A stretch of 64,000 bases of DNA from Microcaldota archaeon (GCA_023129075.1 JAGMCT010000013.1:1-64000); one strand, 5' to 3'. Shown: positions 32,296 to 41,211, counted from the stretch's first letter. Program-made: numbers and translations. Notes: generated from the sequence alone by a model not told the origin.

Positions 32296-33198
32296 ATGAA
32301 GGATGAAAAGATATACACAAAATTAACCTCATCAGTCTTGAAATATTCTACGGATTTCTTCCATGAAAAGGGTTTTGTACAGCTTATGCCTGTGATACTC
32401 TCTCCTGTTACTGATCCTTTGGGGCCTGATCCTGGAAGTTCGGTAATCAAAACAGGGGAAGTGGAATACCTTGGACAAAAACTCTCTCTGACACAATCCA
32501 TGATACTGCACAAGCAGATAGCGATAAGGGCTGGAATTGAAAAATTGTTCATAATCTCTCCAAACATACGGCTGGAACATCCAAAAAGAAAGAAAACAGG
32601 AAGACATCTTTTTGAGTTTTCCCAAGTTGATTTTGAAATTGCACATGCAAAAAAGGAGGATGTGTATAAACTAATGGAGGAATTCCTCGTAGGGCTGGTG
32701 AAGAAAATAAAAAAAGAACATAACGAAGAACTGGGACTGCTGGACAGGAAACTGCCTGATATAAAAACTCCTTTCTCAAAGTTCACCACTACGAAACTAA
32801 AAGAGAGATATGGAAAAGAGTGGGAGATGTCTGCTTCTATTGAAGAAAAACAACCATTCTGGACTATTTCCCATAAGAGAGAATTTTATGATAAAGAAGA
32901 CCCCGAAAAACCAGGAGAATACCTGAACTATGACCTTGTTTACCCTGAGGGATTCGGAGAGGCGCTTTCAGGAGCTGAAAGAGAGCATGAATTTTCTTCA
33001 ATTATAAGAAAGATTAAAGGGGACGAATTGGATAAAACGAGATATGCACCTTACCTTGAACTTGCGAAGAAAGGGTTGATTCCTTCTGCAGGGGGGGGTT
33101 GTGGAGTTGAAAGAATGGTGAGATATCTCTCAGGGGCAAAGCATATCGGCGATGTACAACTATTCAGAAGAGTTCCTGGAGAAAGTGTGCTGGTTTAA
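32296..33198 (+). CDS. Archaeal asparagine synthetase A (AsnRS/AspRS-like core)
   Basis: A 300-residue class II synthetase catalytic core without an anticodon-binding domain. Motif 2 is I-S-P-N-I-R-L-E ... G-R-H-L-F-E-F-S-Q-V-D-F-E, and motif 3 is G-G-G-C-G-V-E-R-M-V-R-Y-L. S-L-T-Q-S-M-I-L-H-K-Q forms the aspartate pocket. Archaeal proteins of this form (Pyrococcus abyssi AS-AR type) make asparagine from aspartate, ammonia and ATP instead of charging tRNA. The lack of the N-terminal OB domain favours that role over AsnRS. The start follows GGTGAA. Confidence 0.85.
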   Translation: MKDEKIYTKLTSSVLKYSTDFFHEKGFVQLMPVILSPVTDPLGPDPGSSVIKTGEVEYLGQKLSLTQSMILHKQIAIRAGIEKLFIISPNIRLEHPKRKKTGRHLFEFSQVDFEIAHAKKEDVYKLMEEFLVGLVKKIKKEHNEELGLLDRKLPDIKTPFSKFTTTKLKERYGKEWEMSASIEEKQPFWTISHKREFYDKEDPEKPGEYLNYDLVYPEGFGEALSGAEREHEFSSIIRKIKGDELDKTRYAPYLELAKKGLIPSAGGGCGVERMVRYLSGAKHIGDVQLFRRVPGESVLV

Positions 33199-33281
33199 TT
33201 CCTGCAGAAGAATGAGGATAACTTTAAAAACACTCCTACACAGAAAAGTATAGATAGAAACATATTAATGGAGGCAATAAA

Positions 33282-33800
33282 ATGGTAGGATTAAGACCGG
33301 CAAGGTGCGTCAGGGATTTGAAGAGGGTAGCATGGACCAGACATTCTCAAAAGAAGCCAAGAAAATCTTATATAAGGTCACTACCGCATAAAGAGCTTAA
33401 TGTTCATCGGATGGGAACCAAAAAAGATGATTATGATGTGGAATACAAGCTTACTGCAGTAGAAGGTGTATTGCTCAGAGATAATGCAATAGAAAGTGCA
33501 AGGCAGACCACAAATAAATATCTTGAATCAAAAATTGATGGAGAATATTATTTTCTTGTAAGACCATACCCTCACCACATAATAAGAGAAAACAAGATGG
33601 CTGCAGGGGCAGGAGCCGACCGTATTCAAAAGGGTATGAGAAAGTCATTTGGAAAGCCCACTGACAGGGCAGCAAGAATGAAAAAGAAGTCAGTGCTGTT
33701 CAGTATTTATACCTACAAGAGAAATGAAGAAGATGTAAGACTCGCACTTAGGAGAGCAAAGATGAAAATCTCCGGGAAATGGAGGATTATAGCAGAGTGA
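33282..33800 (+). CDS. rpl10e: Ribosomal protein L10e (uL16)
   Basis: 172 residues. G-L-R-P-A-R-C-V-R, Y-I-R-S-L-P-H-K-E-L-N-V-H-R-M-G, the P-Y-P-H-H-I-I-R-E-N-K tip loop and G-A-G-A-D-R-I-Q-K-G-M-R identify archaeal L10e, equivalent to bacterial L16, at the peptidyl-transferase centre. A TATA box (ACTTTAAAAACA, 33219-33231) and GGAGG before the ATG support this start. The coiled-coil gene follows after 4 nt. Confidence 0.95.
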   Translation: MVGLRPARCVRDLKRVAWTRHSQKKPRKSYIRSLPHKELNVHRMGTKKDDYDVEYKLTAVEGVLLRDNAIESARQTTNKYLESKIDGEYYFLVRPYPHHIIRENKMAAGAGADRIQKGMRKSFGKPTDRAARMKKKSVLFSIYTYKRNEEDVRLALRRAKMKISGKWRIIAE

Positions 33801-33804
33801 TGTT

Positions 33805-35463
33805 ATGATTAAGATAGATGATGAAGACTACCTTATCGCAACAGACATAGATAAATTAATGGACATTCTTTCAAGCAAAAAGAAAGTGGAGCTTAATCAA
33901 CTTGCAAAGCAGTTAAAAATGAATAAAAAAGAAGTAGAAAAATGGCTCCATCTTCTCGAAGAAGAAGGAATTATTGAAATTGAATATAAAATGACCAAGG
34001 TTTATGCTATTTGGATTGGTGAGGAAGAACCTATTATTCAAACAAGCATACCGAGGATAGTTGAAGTTGAGGAAGAAGAACCTGCTGTAATAGAAGAAAC
34101 CTCCCCACTAGAGGAACCACTCCCTCTGGAAGAGATCAAGGACATAGGTGAGGTAGTTGAGGAACCTGAAAAAAAACCTTCTGTAAGAGAAAGACAAAAG
34201 CAGATATTTTACGAAGAAAAAGAGCAGGAACCTGAATTGAAAGAGGAGGCAGAACCTGAGAGTGAAGAAAAAGAGCCTGAAGAATTCATTGAGGATCTTA
34301 AAATTGATATTCCAAAACCCATTTCTAAACCAAAGGAGAAGGTTACATTCAAGAAGAAAGAACAGGAGCAGATAAAGGAAAAATTGGATGCATACCTTGA
34401 CCTGATAAAAGAAGACAGGAGGGAGATGGAGAATCTTAAAATGGAGAAAGAAAGGATTTACAGAGAAGGATATCTTAAAACAGAGAAAAAATTTGAAGCT
34501 CTCTTAGAGGGAACTGAATACGGGATACTTGAAAAAGAAAAAAGGATTGTGGACCTTAAAAGAAAGATACTTGACCTGCCTTCCAAAGTAGGCGAAATAA
34601 ATGAATCCAAAAAGAGTTTTGAACAGATTGGAAAGGAAGGAAAAAGAATTCTTAAAGAAGTAAAAAAGAGAACTGAAAGAACGTGGGAGAACATAAAAGG
34701 AATGGGAACGGAGATAAAAAAGGAATTACAGGCAGGAGAACTTGACGTCAGAGAGGAAAAAAACAGGCTTGAAGAACTTGAAGACATGCTTGAGGATGTT
34801 GAATCCAACGAGAAAAAACTTATTAATACCTCAGAAGTACTCAAGGAAAGAATAGAAGGAGTGTTTGATGATATAAAAAGGATAGAGGACTCGCTCTCAG
34901 AAACAAGGGGTATGAGAAACATTGTTATCAACAGAATACACAATCTGGAGGAGCTTGTAGGGGAGAGGGAAACAGAAATGGGGTTCCTTAGAAATGAACT
35001 TTCAAAGGTTGAGGAAATAGAGCAATGGTTTGAGGAGTATATAAGGGATTATGAAAACAAGCTTGGGGATTTAGAAGAATACATAAAAACAAGCGACGGG
35101 GAGATAGAAGATGCAAAAGAAGCTGCAGAGATGGATTTCATACAGAAATATATAACTGAATTGAGTAAAGGAGAAACAGAATACAAAGAGAAAATGGATG
35201 AGCTTGCGATGGAAAAAACAGGTGTTGAAGAAAGGATGAAAGAAGTGAAAAAAAGGATAGAAGACCTTATGGATGAGAGCAAACAACTCATGAAAAAATA
35301 TAAAAAACAGACAGGAACAGAAAAAGATCTCAGAAAACTGCTTGGAAGACAAAAGGAGAAGGGAGGGGAGATTAAAGCAAAGATTTCAGAGAAGAAAAGG
35401 GAACGGGAAGGACTTCTGGGAAAAATGAAAGGAAGAAAGAAAAGAAAAGATTCAGAAACATAA
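33805..35463 (+). CDS. Winged-helix plus long coiled-coil protein
   Basis: 552 residues. Residues ~10-70 form a winged helix-turn-helix (L-M-D-I-L-S-S-K-K-K-V-E-L-N-Q-L-A-K-Q-L-K-M-N ... L-E-E-E-G-I-I-E-I-E). An acidic, proline-containing linker (70-185) is followed by about 360 residues of heptad coiled coil, Lys/Glu-rich, with a very basic C-terminus. No Walker motifs or membrane segment are seen, so it is not an SMC ATPase. It may be a structural or nucleoid-linked protein that binds nucleic acid through the winged helix. It is co-transcribed with L10e (4 nt gap). I do not recognise a named family. Confidence 0.75.
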   Translation: MIKIDDEDYLIATDIDKLMDILSSKKKVELNQLAKQLKMNKKEVEKWLHLLEEEGIIEIEYKMTKVYAIWIGEEEPIIQTSIPRIVEVEEEEPAVIEETSPLEEPLPLEEIKDIGEVVEEPEKKPSVRERQKQIFYEEKEQEPELKEEAEPESEEKEPEEFIEDLKIDIPKPISKPKEKVTFKKKEQEQIKEKLDAYLDLIKEDRREMENLKMEKERIYREGYLKTEKKFEALLEGTEYGILEKEKRIVDLKRKILDLPSKVGEINESKKSFEQIGKEGKRILKEVKKRTERTWENIKGMGTEIKKELQAGELDVREEKNRLEELEDMLEDVESNEKKLINTSEVLKERIEGVFDDIKRIEDSLSETRGMRNIVINRIHNLEELVGERETEMGFLRNELSKVEEIEQWFEEYIRDYENKLGDLEEYIKTSDGEIEDAKEAAEMDFIQKYITELSKGETEYKEKMDELAMEKTGVEERMKEVKKRIEDLMDESKQLMKKYKKQTGTEKDLRKLLGRQKEKGGEIKAKISEKKREREGLLGKMKGRKKRKDSET

Positions 35464-35467
35464 TTTA

Positions 35468-35959
35468 TTATTCTTTCTTTTTTGTTCTTGCATCATCAAC
35501 CGTTGCAAGCCAGGAATCTCCTATTTTTATTAAATAATTTCCAAATGTTTTGCTTAGGGAAATTATCATGGGTCTGTAGCGCTTTTTTCCTTCTAAAGAA
35601 AGAAGGGTTTCCCTCTCAACCTTTATCATTCCTACTCTTCTTAAGCGTGGCAGAACCCTATTGTAGAATGTTGCCTTTGAGATTGAATTCTCTTTTATGA
35701 AAGGAGCAATTTCCTCTCCGTGTATTCTTACCTTTTGGGTAAGTAGAAAAAGGAAAGAACGCGCTATTTTATGATAGGTTGGCTGATATTTTTTTGAGAA
35801 TACAAAATTAACTATTTCATCCAGGTCCCAGAGATTTCTGGTGATGTTTTCGTTGCTGTCCTGAAAACTCCTTAATTCCGGGCTATTATATGCAGGAAGA
35901 TAAAGGGTTTCGGAAGCCGGAACTCCTCTGGAAGTTATTTTCTTCCTAGAATCAACCAA
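35468..35959 (-). CDS. Predicted winged-helix DNA-binding protein
   Basis: About 163 residues. The middle shows a winged helix-turn-helix (F-L-F-L-L-T-Q-K-V-R-I-H-G-E-E-I-A-P-F-I-K-E-N-S-like core, split here as E-E-I-A-P-F-I then S-K-A-T-F-Y-N-R-V-L-P-R-L-R-R-V-G-M-I-K-V-E). The start chosen is the TTG at 35959, because GGTGATATTT precedes it with the spacing used by neighbouring genes. It overlaps the next upstream gene by 8 nt and ends 4 bp from the convergent coiled-coil gene. Likely a transcription regulator; target unknown. Confidence 0.65.
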   Translation of the reverse strand: MVDSRKKITSRGVPASETLYLPAYNSPELRSFQDSNENITRNLWDLDEIVNFVFSKKYQPTYHKIARSFLFLLTQKVRIHGEEIAPFIKENSISKATFYNRVLPRLRRVGMIKVERETLLSLEGKKRYRPMIISLSKTFGNYLIKIGDSWLATVDDARTKKKE

Positions 35960-36260
35960 AAATATCACCAAATCCTTTTTCTGCTGTTGATTCCTCTTCC
36001 TCTATTATCTTTATTATTCTTTCCTCAACATCTTTGGGGATTTCTTCAAGAATCTCTTTGAGTTTTTGTTCAGCTTTCTTAAGGAACTCTTCATTGGAAG
36101 AGATGTAAAGAAAAACAAGTGCAGAGTCTTCTTCCATGGCCTCCCCGTCCTTTACCTTATAACCTACCCTGGCAAAGCTGTCTTCTGCATAAGGGTCGGC
36201 CTCCACTATTGAAAGCAATTCTTTGTTTTTTTCTTTCTTTACTGCAAATACTTTTTTCAT
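35952..36260 (-). CDS. Conserved-looking hypothetical protein, 102 residues
   Basis: A small alpha/beta protein: M-K-K-V-F-A-V-K-K-E-K, then R-V-G-Y-K-V-K-D-G, A-L-V-F-L-Y-I-S-S, and two amphipathic acidic helices (E-F-L-K-K-A-E-Q-K-L-K-E-I-L, V-E-E-R-I-I-K-I-I-E-E-E-E). No signal or catalytic motif is visible. The start overlaps the membrane protein gene by 4 nt and the stop overlaps the winged-helix gene, so the three form one operon. I do not recognise it. Confidence 0.65.
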   Translation of the reverse strand: MKKVFAVKKEKNKELLSIVEADPYAEDSFARVGYKVKDGEAMEEDSALVFLYISSNEEFLKKAEQKLKEILEEIPKDVEERIIKIIEEEESTAEKGFGDIFG

Positions 36261-36940
36261 TCTTTCACCCTGAACAATGCGTATTTTTTTTCTGTGTGCA
36301 GAGAAGACAAATCCCTGCGGAATCTTGAATGTACAAATTCTACCAAACTATTGTAGAAGATGTAGGTTAAGGAAATCCCTGAAGCAAACACAAGCCTTTC
36401 AACAAGTACTACAGGAATCAAAGCCCACCAAAGCGAAGCACCCATTCCTATTGTATAAAGAAATGCAAGCGAACCTACTATATGAGCCTGGAATGTTGAA
36501 CCAAGGCTTCTCATGAAAAGGTTCTCAGAAAAGAATGGGGTAACTAAGGGTATAGTCCAAAGAAGAGCATAACCCCATGCCTCCAATCCTATTGGATGGA
36601 ACCAGAATAAAAGGATTCCGAAAATAGGAAGAACAAATCCAATCCATTTTCTATTTTTTATCTCAGCGAAGTAAAGTGCTGCAAAAAGCAGAGGCAAAAA
36701 CCTTAATATTGAAAACAAATCAAAGGCAAAATTCCCTGAGAAAACCCTTCCCAAAACCTCCACTATTAGAATAGAGACTGCACCCAGAACAGGTGAAAAA
36801 ACCGCCATTGAGATTGGAGCGCTGAACTGAAAAAGGCTGAAAGTCTGGCTTGAGCCCCATAACTGGAATACGTCAAGGCTGAGCAATCCAAAACAGATTA
36901 AAGTGAATACCCCGAATAGAATTAAAGGTTTAAGATTCAT
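36257..36940 (-). CDS. Polytopic membrane protein of unknown function
   Basis: About 227 residues with six or seven hydrophobic segments and a charged C-terminal tail (F-R-R-D-L-S-S-L-H-T-E-K-K). The size and the S-A-P-I-S-M-A-V-F-S-P-V-L-G-A loop recall small-molecule uptake S-components, but no diagnostic motif is present. ATG at 36940 follows GGTG by 6 nt. It heads a three-gene operon with a 102-residue protein and a winged-helix regulator. Confidence 0.65.
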   Translation of the reverse strand: MNLKPLILFGVFTLICFGLLSLDVFQLWGSSQTFSLFQFSAPISMAVFSPVLGAVSILIVEVLGRVFSGNFAFDLFSILRFLPLLFAALYFAEIKNRKWIGFVLPIFGILLFWFHPIGLEAWGYALLWTIPLVTPFFSENLFMRSLGSTFQAHIVGSLAFLYTIGMGASLWWALIPVVLVERLVFASGISLTYIFYNSLVEFVHSRFRRDLSSLHTEKKYALFRVKE

Positions 36941-36986
36941 TATATGCACCGCTTAGAAGAATAGATAAAAAGATTTAAAAGAGTAA

Positions 36987-37988
36987 TTATTGAACTGCTT
37001 TCCTTAATCCTTTTTCATTAGGTTTATTCTTTGGTTTTCTCATTTCCACTCCCTGCAGTTCTCCAATTTTGTTGTTCCCTTCTTTTTGAAATTTTGTGAA
37101 TAATTCTAATGATTTTTCTTTTGTTATTATTCCTTTCTTTTGGAATTCTCTTAGAAGTTTAAGCACTTCTTTTCTTTTATTCTGAGGAATATTCCTTGGA
37201 TTAGAATACAAATAAATCAAAAGCTTTTGTTCTTCTGTAAATAATTCTGGTTTTTCTCTTGCGATTTGATTTATTGTTTGTCTTGCACCACCAATTTTAT
37301 ATGCATAAAGAACATCTGCTCCTTTTTCTATTAATAATTCGGCTGTTTCTGTATGTCCATTCCAAGCAGCCCATATTAATGCTGTCCTACCACTTTCATC
37401 TATTAAATCAATATCTGCTCCGTTTTGTATTAATAATTTAGCTATCTTTGTATTTCCATTCTGAGCGGCATCTATTAACGCTGTTTTACCAAAATATTTA
37501 TCCTTTGCATTGATGTCTACTCCTTTTTTTATCAATAATTCAACCATTTCTATATCTCCATTATTAACAGCACACATCAACAATGTTCCCTTACAACTCA
37601 TTGTATTTATATCTGCTCCTTTTTCTATTAGGAGTTCTGCTGTTTCTGTATTTCCCTTCTCAACAACACGTGTTAAAGCTGTCTCACCCCAGTTATCCTT
37701 TGTATTCATATCTGCCCCTTTCTTTATTAATAATTTGGCTGTTTTTGTATCTCCATTCTCTGCAGCATACATTAAAGCTGTCCAACCATTATCTCTTGCA
37801 TTTACATCAGCCCCGGTCAGAAGGGAATATCTAATCCCTGTTTTATTCCCAATTTTAGCCGACTCCAAAAGAAGTTTATCCGGTTCTTCCAAGGATTTCA
37901 ATTCATCCGGAAGCCTGAGGTAAAGATATCTCTTATATAACTGTGCAAGAATCCCTTCATTTTTGTTTTCTGTTTCCCTTCTCTCCAT
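36987..37988 (-). CDS. Ankyrin-repeat protein with MRKP C-terminal domain
   Basis: 333 residues: a short N-terminal helix region, about six ankyrin repeats (G-A-D-V-N-A-R-D-N-G-W-T-A-L-M-Y-A-A-E-N-G pattern), a linker I-N-Q-I-A-R-E-K-P-E-L-F-T-E-E-Q-K-L-L shared with the ankyrin protein at 44577, and the common C-terminal domain: K-R-K-E-V-L-K-L-L-R-E-F, E-L-Q-G-V-E-M-R-K-P-K and G-L-R-K-A-V-Q. ATG at 37988 (M-E-R-R-E-T) is chosen because a TTAAATTTAA box lies about 28 nt before it; an upstream ATG lies inside the preceding gene. Likely a protein-binding scaffold. Confidence 0.82.
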   Translation of the reverse strand: MERRETENKNEGILAQLYKRYLYLRLPDELKSLEEPDKLLLESAKIGNKTGIRYSLLTGADVNARDNGWTALMYAAENGDTKTAKLLIKKGADMNTKDNWGETALTRVVEKGNTETAELLIEKGADINTMSCKGTLLMCAVNNGDIEMVELLIKKGVDINAKDKYFGKTALIDAAQNGNTKIAKLLIQNGADIDLIDESGRTALIWAAWNGHTETAELLIEKGADVLYAYKIGGARQTINQIAREKPELFTEEQKLLIYLYSNPRNIPQNKRKEVLKLLREFQKKGIITKEKSLELFTKFQKEGNNKIGELQGVEMRKPKNKPNEKGLRKAVQ

Positions 37989-38010
37989 GCCGATAACCCT
38001 TTGCAGATGA

Positions 38011-38020
38011 TTAAATTTAA
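38011..38020 (-). promoter_or_regulatory. TATA box of the ankyrin gene, inside the end of the upstream gene
   Basis: The palindromic TTAAATTTAA, about 28 nt before the ATG at 37988, overlaps the last codon of the 271-residue gene. This indicates a separate leaderless transcript. Confidence 0.45.
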
Positions 38021-38832
38021 ACAGATACATGGCCATTTGAACCATTTGACGCGACTATTCTGAGGATGTTTCTGAAGTCGTTTTCGTGTTTTACCATACC
38101 TCCTGTATACTTACGGCTCTCAAGCTCAAACATCATTTTCAATTTATTTACATTAACTGAAATGAAAGCAGGGCTGAAATCAATTAGATTTTCTACTCCA
38201 CCGTCCGTAAATACGCCATAACGGCCGTTTCCTTCCATAAGAATTAATGAATGGCTTCCAAGGTTAATTCTTTTTTGCTTCATTTGTTTTCCAAAAATTC
38301 CGCCCAATGTCGTCTGGCCTTCATTCTCTTGCCTTTTAACAATTACATTATCAAGATTAAAAAGCTCCTGCTCTATCTTAACGACCCTGAAGGTGCTCAA
38401 AACAGGAATCATACTAATAAGATAGTCATCATTATCACTAATTTCAAATGCCCGAACCTGTGACTCATATTCAATTCTTGTTTCTCCGCAATCCGGAGTA
38501 ATCTTAACGGACTTTAAAATTACATCAAGATTACAGAAATATTTGTCTTCTCCTATATCCAGATGGACCTCTGTTGAACCAAAATCTTTTTTTGACGTAA
38601 AAATCAGGGTTGGTTTTGAATCTACAAGAAGAACACTAACTGTTTCTCTTGCTTTCTCATGTATTCCTTTTGCAGTGGCCTTTACTATCGTCCCCCCTTC
38701 CATAAGATGTTTGATAAATGGATTTGTCTGTGTTATATCTCTCCCTAACTGAAGAGTAAAATTTGTCTTTCCTATTGGGATCTTGGCCTTGGAACCTGAT
38801 ACACCCACCTTATTAATCTCATTTTCGCTCAT
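38017..38832 (-). CDS. Hypothetical protein, 271 residues
   Basis: Soluble, mostly beta-rich protein without signal peptide or membrane segment. It has a run of regular strands (T-V-S-V-L-L-V-D-S-K-P-T-L-I-F-T, F-R-V-V-K-I-E-Q-E-L-F) and ends in a polar S-N-G-S-N-G tail. A CATTTAAATAC box about 24 nt before the ATG indicates a leaderless gene. I recognise no family. It lies between Pth2 and an ankyrin gene on the same strand. Confidence 0.65.
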   Translation of the reverse strand: MSENEINKVGVSGSKAKIPIGKTNFTLQLGRDITQTNPFIKHLMEGGTIVKATAKGIHEKARETVSVLLVDSKPTLIFTSKKDFGSTEVHLDIGEDKYFCNLDVILKSVKITPDCGETRIEYESQVRAFEISDNDDYLISMIPVLSTFRVVKIEQELFNLDNVIVKRQENEGQTTLGGIFGKQMKQKRINLGSHSLILMEGNGRYGVFTDGGVENLIDFSPAFISVNVNKLKMMFELESRKYTGGMVKHENDFRNILRIVASNGSNGHVSV

Positions 38833-38888
38833 GATAATATATGAAGCAAAGAGTATTTAAATGTTTGTTTTAAAGGAAATGTGTGGAA

Positions 38889-39239
38889 TTAGAGTAATTT
38901 TAACTTTCCGAAAACCCTGTCCAGCGCATTCTCGTCGTAAGGTCCTGCACCAAGAGAGGTGATACTGCCAGGTTCAATCTGTGTGTGCCCTGCATCCCTT
39001 ATAAGAGAGCATGGAAAACCCTCTGTATTGCAAATTCTTTGAAAATCAAGAAGTTCATCTTCAGATTCAACCTTGAGCACAACCTTTTTCATTCCTGTTC
39101 TTTCCCATTCTTCCTTAAGTTTTTTAGGGGCATTCTTGTAGGCAGAAAGAGAAGCATGCGCTACCTGTGCAGCAATCTTTCCCTTTCCCATCTTAAGGTC
39201 TGTCCTTATGAGTATAACCTGTTTTACTTCATTCGTCAT
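38889..39239 (-). CDS. pth2: Peptidyl-tRNA hydrolase, archaeal/eukaryotic type
   Basis: 116 residues. Releases peptides from prematurely dropped peptidyl-tRNA. V-I-L-I-R-T-D-L-K-M-G-K-G-K-I-A-A-Q-V-A-H-A-S, L-I-R-D-A-G-H-T-Q-I-E-P-G-S and T-S-L-G-A-G-P are the Pth2 catalytic and binding motifs. It overlaps the end of herA by 11 nt and is probably co-transcribed with it. Confidence 0.95.
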   Translation of the reverse strand: MTNEVKQVILIRTDLKMGKGKIAAQVAHASLSAYKNAPKKLKEEWERTGMKKVVLKVESEDELLDFQRICNTEGFPCSLIRDAGHTQIEPGSITSLGAGPYDENALDRVFGKLKLL

Positions 39240-40779
39240 CTAGATAACCCTCTATCATCTCTTCCTCTTCAGAAGAGAGTTCTTCGTATTTTCTTGCCAT
39301 ATCCGCCAGCGTAATAGTGTCAGACTTGTGTTTTGACCTTCTTTTTCTTACTTCCACAAATATTGGATATTTTACTGCCTCTCCTACTATTACGGCCTCT
39401 CCTACCTGAAGGGTGGTTATGCTATCCAGCATTCTCCGGTCTATTCCCTCAGAACTCCTCCCTATGTGGTCAAGGTCGTTGGGATTGGTGACCCTGAGAA
39501 TTATATGGCTGTTGCATTGTGATAGGGCAGTGGTGCTTAGATTGACCGGTCTCTGGGAGATAAGGCAAAGAGAAGAACCGAATTTTCTTCCCTCTCTTGC
39601 AATAGTCTCTATCATTGGCTTGGAAAGGCATGCCCTTCTTTTTGCTTTTTCTTTGGCAAAATTGTGAGCCTCCTCTATAACAAAAAGAAATGGAGGCACT
39701 TTTTCTTTTTTTCTTAAATTGAACAATCTGTCTGCAACATAGTGAACAATCATTTGTTTTTTCTGCAGGGAATCAATGTCCCTTAGATTAAGAATAAGCA
39801 GGTTGCCTGATTTTACTGCTTCCTTAAGATTCGGATTCTCCGGACTTCCAATAATTCTATGGGATTCCAGACGGTTCAATAATCTTAGGAGAGGTGTTTT
39901 TGAAGCGGTTTTTACCTTTCCTTCAGGCGCAGAAAAAACCCTGTCCCTTAAATCAGAAAGACCAAACGTTTTCCCTTCCACTTTGCTCTCATCATGCATC
40001 TTATGAAGCATTTCGCTTATAGCAGAGAACTGTACATCCGAAGAAGAATCCGGGAACCAGCTCATTATCAGGCCTGGAGTCAGCTTCCTGAAAGGAACCT
40101 TTATCTTTGAACCATCTATTACTGTTGTTTTGTCTCTGAATAATGGGTCTGATTTAAATCCAGTATATTCCCCATGAATATCAACAAGTACTATTCCAAC
40201 CCTTCCATGCTCCTTTTTTCTGTCAAGCAGTTCCTCGATGATTACTCCCATAAGATATGATTTTCCTGCCCCGCTCATTGCAAGGACTGCAAAATGCTTC
40301 TGAAGGAATTGATTGAACCTTATCTTAGCATCCAGGTCATGGCTCTGTAGTTTTCCGAGAAGGAGGCCGTCCTCTTCAAAACCAACAAAATTCTTTAGAA
40401 GTTCTTCATCTGCTTTGAAAACCCCCGAGCCTGGAAATGGAGGAATTGAAGTTCTTAACTGTTTTGTGCTTTCTTCTTCTTTTTGAACTGTTCCTAATAC
40501 CCTTACATTGGCAATGACATACTCCCAATCAAGCACAGGAAAATGAGAGGAAAAATTGATATTTTTCTCGTATTCTGCTACTGATTCTGCCCTTTCGAAA
40601 TAACGATTTCCCCTTGTTATTTCATTTATATAACCAAATACTATTCCTTCCTCGCTTTTCGTCTGCACAAACATTCCTTTTTTTACTTCTCTCTTCTTTT
40701 CTTTATCTATTACAAATGAGAACAAGGAGGTTGAAGGAGAATTCTCCACTGATAGTACTATACCTAATGAGTTACCCAT
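39229..40779 (-). CDS. herA: HerA-family DNA translocase/helicase
   Basis: 516 residues: an N-terminal HAS-barrel-like beta domain (1-95) and an FtsK/HerA-type RecA ATPase with Walker A A-M-S-G-A-G-K-S-Y, I-V-L-V-D-I-H-G-E-Y after it, Walker B F-L-F-V-I-E-E-A-H-N-F, and S-L-C-L-I-S-Q-R-P as the sensor region. HerA works with the NurA nuclease and Mre11-Rad50 in end resection. NurA is here 6 kb away (46222-47241) and not adjacent. Pth2 follows in the same unit. Confidence 0.92.
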   Translation of the reverse strand: MGNSLGIVLSVENSPSTSLFSFVIDKEKKREVKKGMFVQTKSEEGIVFGYINEITRGNRYFERAESVAEYEKNINFSSHFPVLDWEYVIANVRVLGTVQKEEESTKQLRTSIPPFPGSGVFKADEELLKNFVGFEEDGLLLGKLQSHDLDAKIRFNQFLQKHFAVLAMSGAGKSYLMGVIIEELLDRKKEHGRVGIVLVDIHGEYTGFKSDPLFRDKTTVIDGSKIKVPFRKLTPGLIMSWFPDSSSDVQFSAISEMLHKMHDESKVEGKTFGLSDLRDRVFSAPEGKVKTASKTPLLRLLNRLESHRIIGSPENPNLKEAVKSGNLLILNLRDIDSLQKKQMIVHYVADRLFNLRKKEKVPPFLFVIEEAHNFAKEKAKRRACLSKPMIETIAREGRKFGSSLCLISQRPVNLSTTALSQCNSHIILRVTNPNDLDHIGRSSEGIDRRMLDSITTLQVGEAVIVGEAVKYPIFVEVRKRRSKHKSDTITLADMARKYEELSSEEEEMIEGYLDDE

Positions 40780-40796
40780 GTTATTTTCTCTTTCAA

Positions 40797-40810
40797 AGTA
40801 AATAAAAAGG
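40797..40810. promoter_or_regulatory. Shared bidirectional TATA region for herA (-) and a PIN gene (+)
   Basis: The A/T block AAAGTAAATAAAAAGG lies about 24 nt from the PIN ATG at 40830 and about 24 nt from the herA ATG at 40779. The two divergent promoters seem to overlap. Confidence 0.4.
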
Positions 40811-40829
40811 TTGCTGGTAAAATTCCTAT

Positions 40830-41207
40830 ATGAAAAATATTATTCTTGATACAAACTTCCTTCTTATCCCATATCAATTCCACTTAGACATCTTCAGGGG
40901 AATTAGGAATATAATTGAAGGAAAATACGAACTTCTAATTCCAACAGGGGTGATTGAGGAACTTAAAACTATTTCAAAGAACAAAGGAAAAAAAGGTGCT
41001 GCAGCAAGATTGGGCTTGAATCTTATTGAACAAAACCAACTGAAAGAAGTAATGAGCAAGGGAAATGTGGATAACTGGATTCTGAAAAATGCAAAGGAGA
41101 ACGGCTGGATAATATGCACAACAGATATTCCTCTAAAGCATAAATTAAAAAACAATGGTGTTAAGGTTATTTCATTGGTTTCAAAAAAGAAAATAGATTT
41201 TGTGTGA
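40830..41207 (+). CDS. PIN-domain RNase, FCF1/VapC9-like
   Basis: 125 residues: I-I-L-D-T-N-F-L-L-I-P (first acidic residue), P-T-G-V-I-E-E-L-K-T-I, and C-T-T-D-I-P-L-K-H-K-L near the C-terminus give the metal-binding acidic set of PIN nucleases. The K-G-x-K-G-A-A-A-R-L-G-L-N-L-I segment matches archaeal Fcf1/Utp24-like proteins involved in rRNA processing. No antitoxin gene is adjacent, so a housekeeping role is more likely than a toxin. The downstream membrane protein gene begins 4 nt after the stop. Confidence 0.82.
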   Translation: MKNIILDTNFLLIPYQFHLDIFRGIRNIIEGKYELLIPTGVIEELKTISKNKGKKGAAARLGLNLIEQNQLKEVMSKGNVDNWILKNAKENGWIICTTDIPLKHKLKNNGVKVISLVSKKKIDFV

Positions 41208-41211
41208 TAAC

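Noticed and set aside
32296..33198. Asparaginyl-tRNA synthetase
   Set aside because: The protein has only the class II core and lacks the N-terminal anticodon-binding OB domain, fitting archaeal asparagine synthetase A better.
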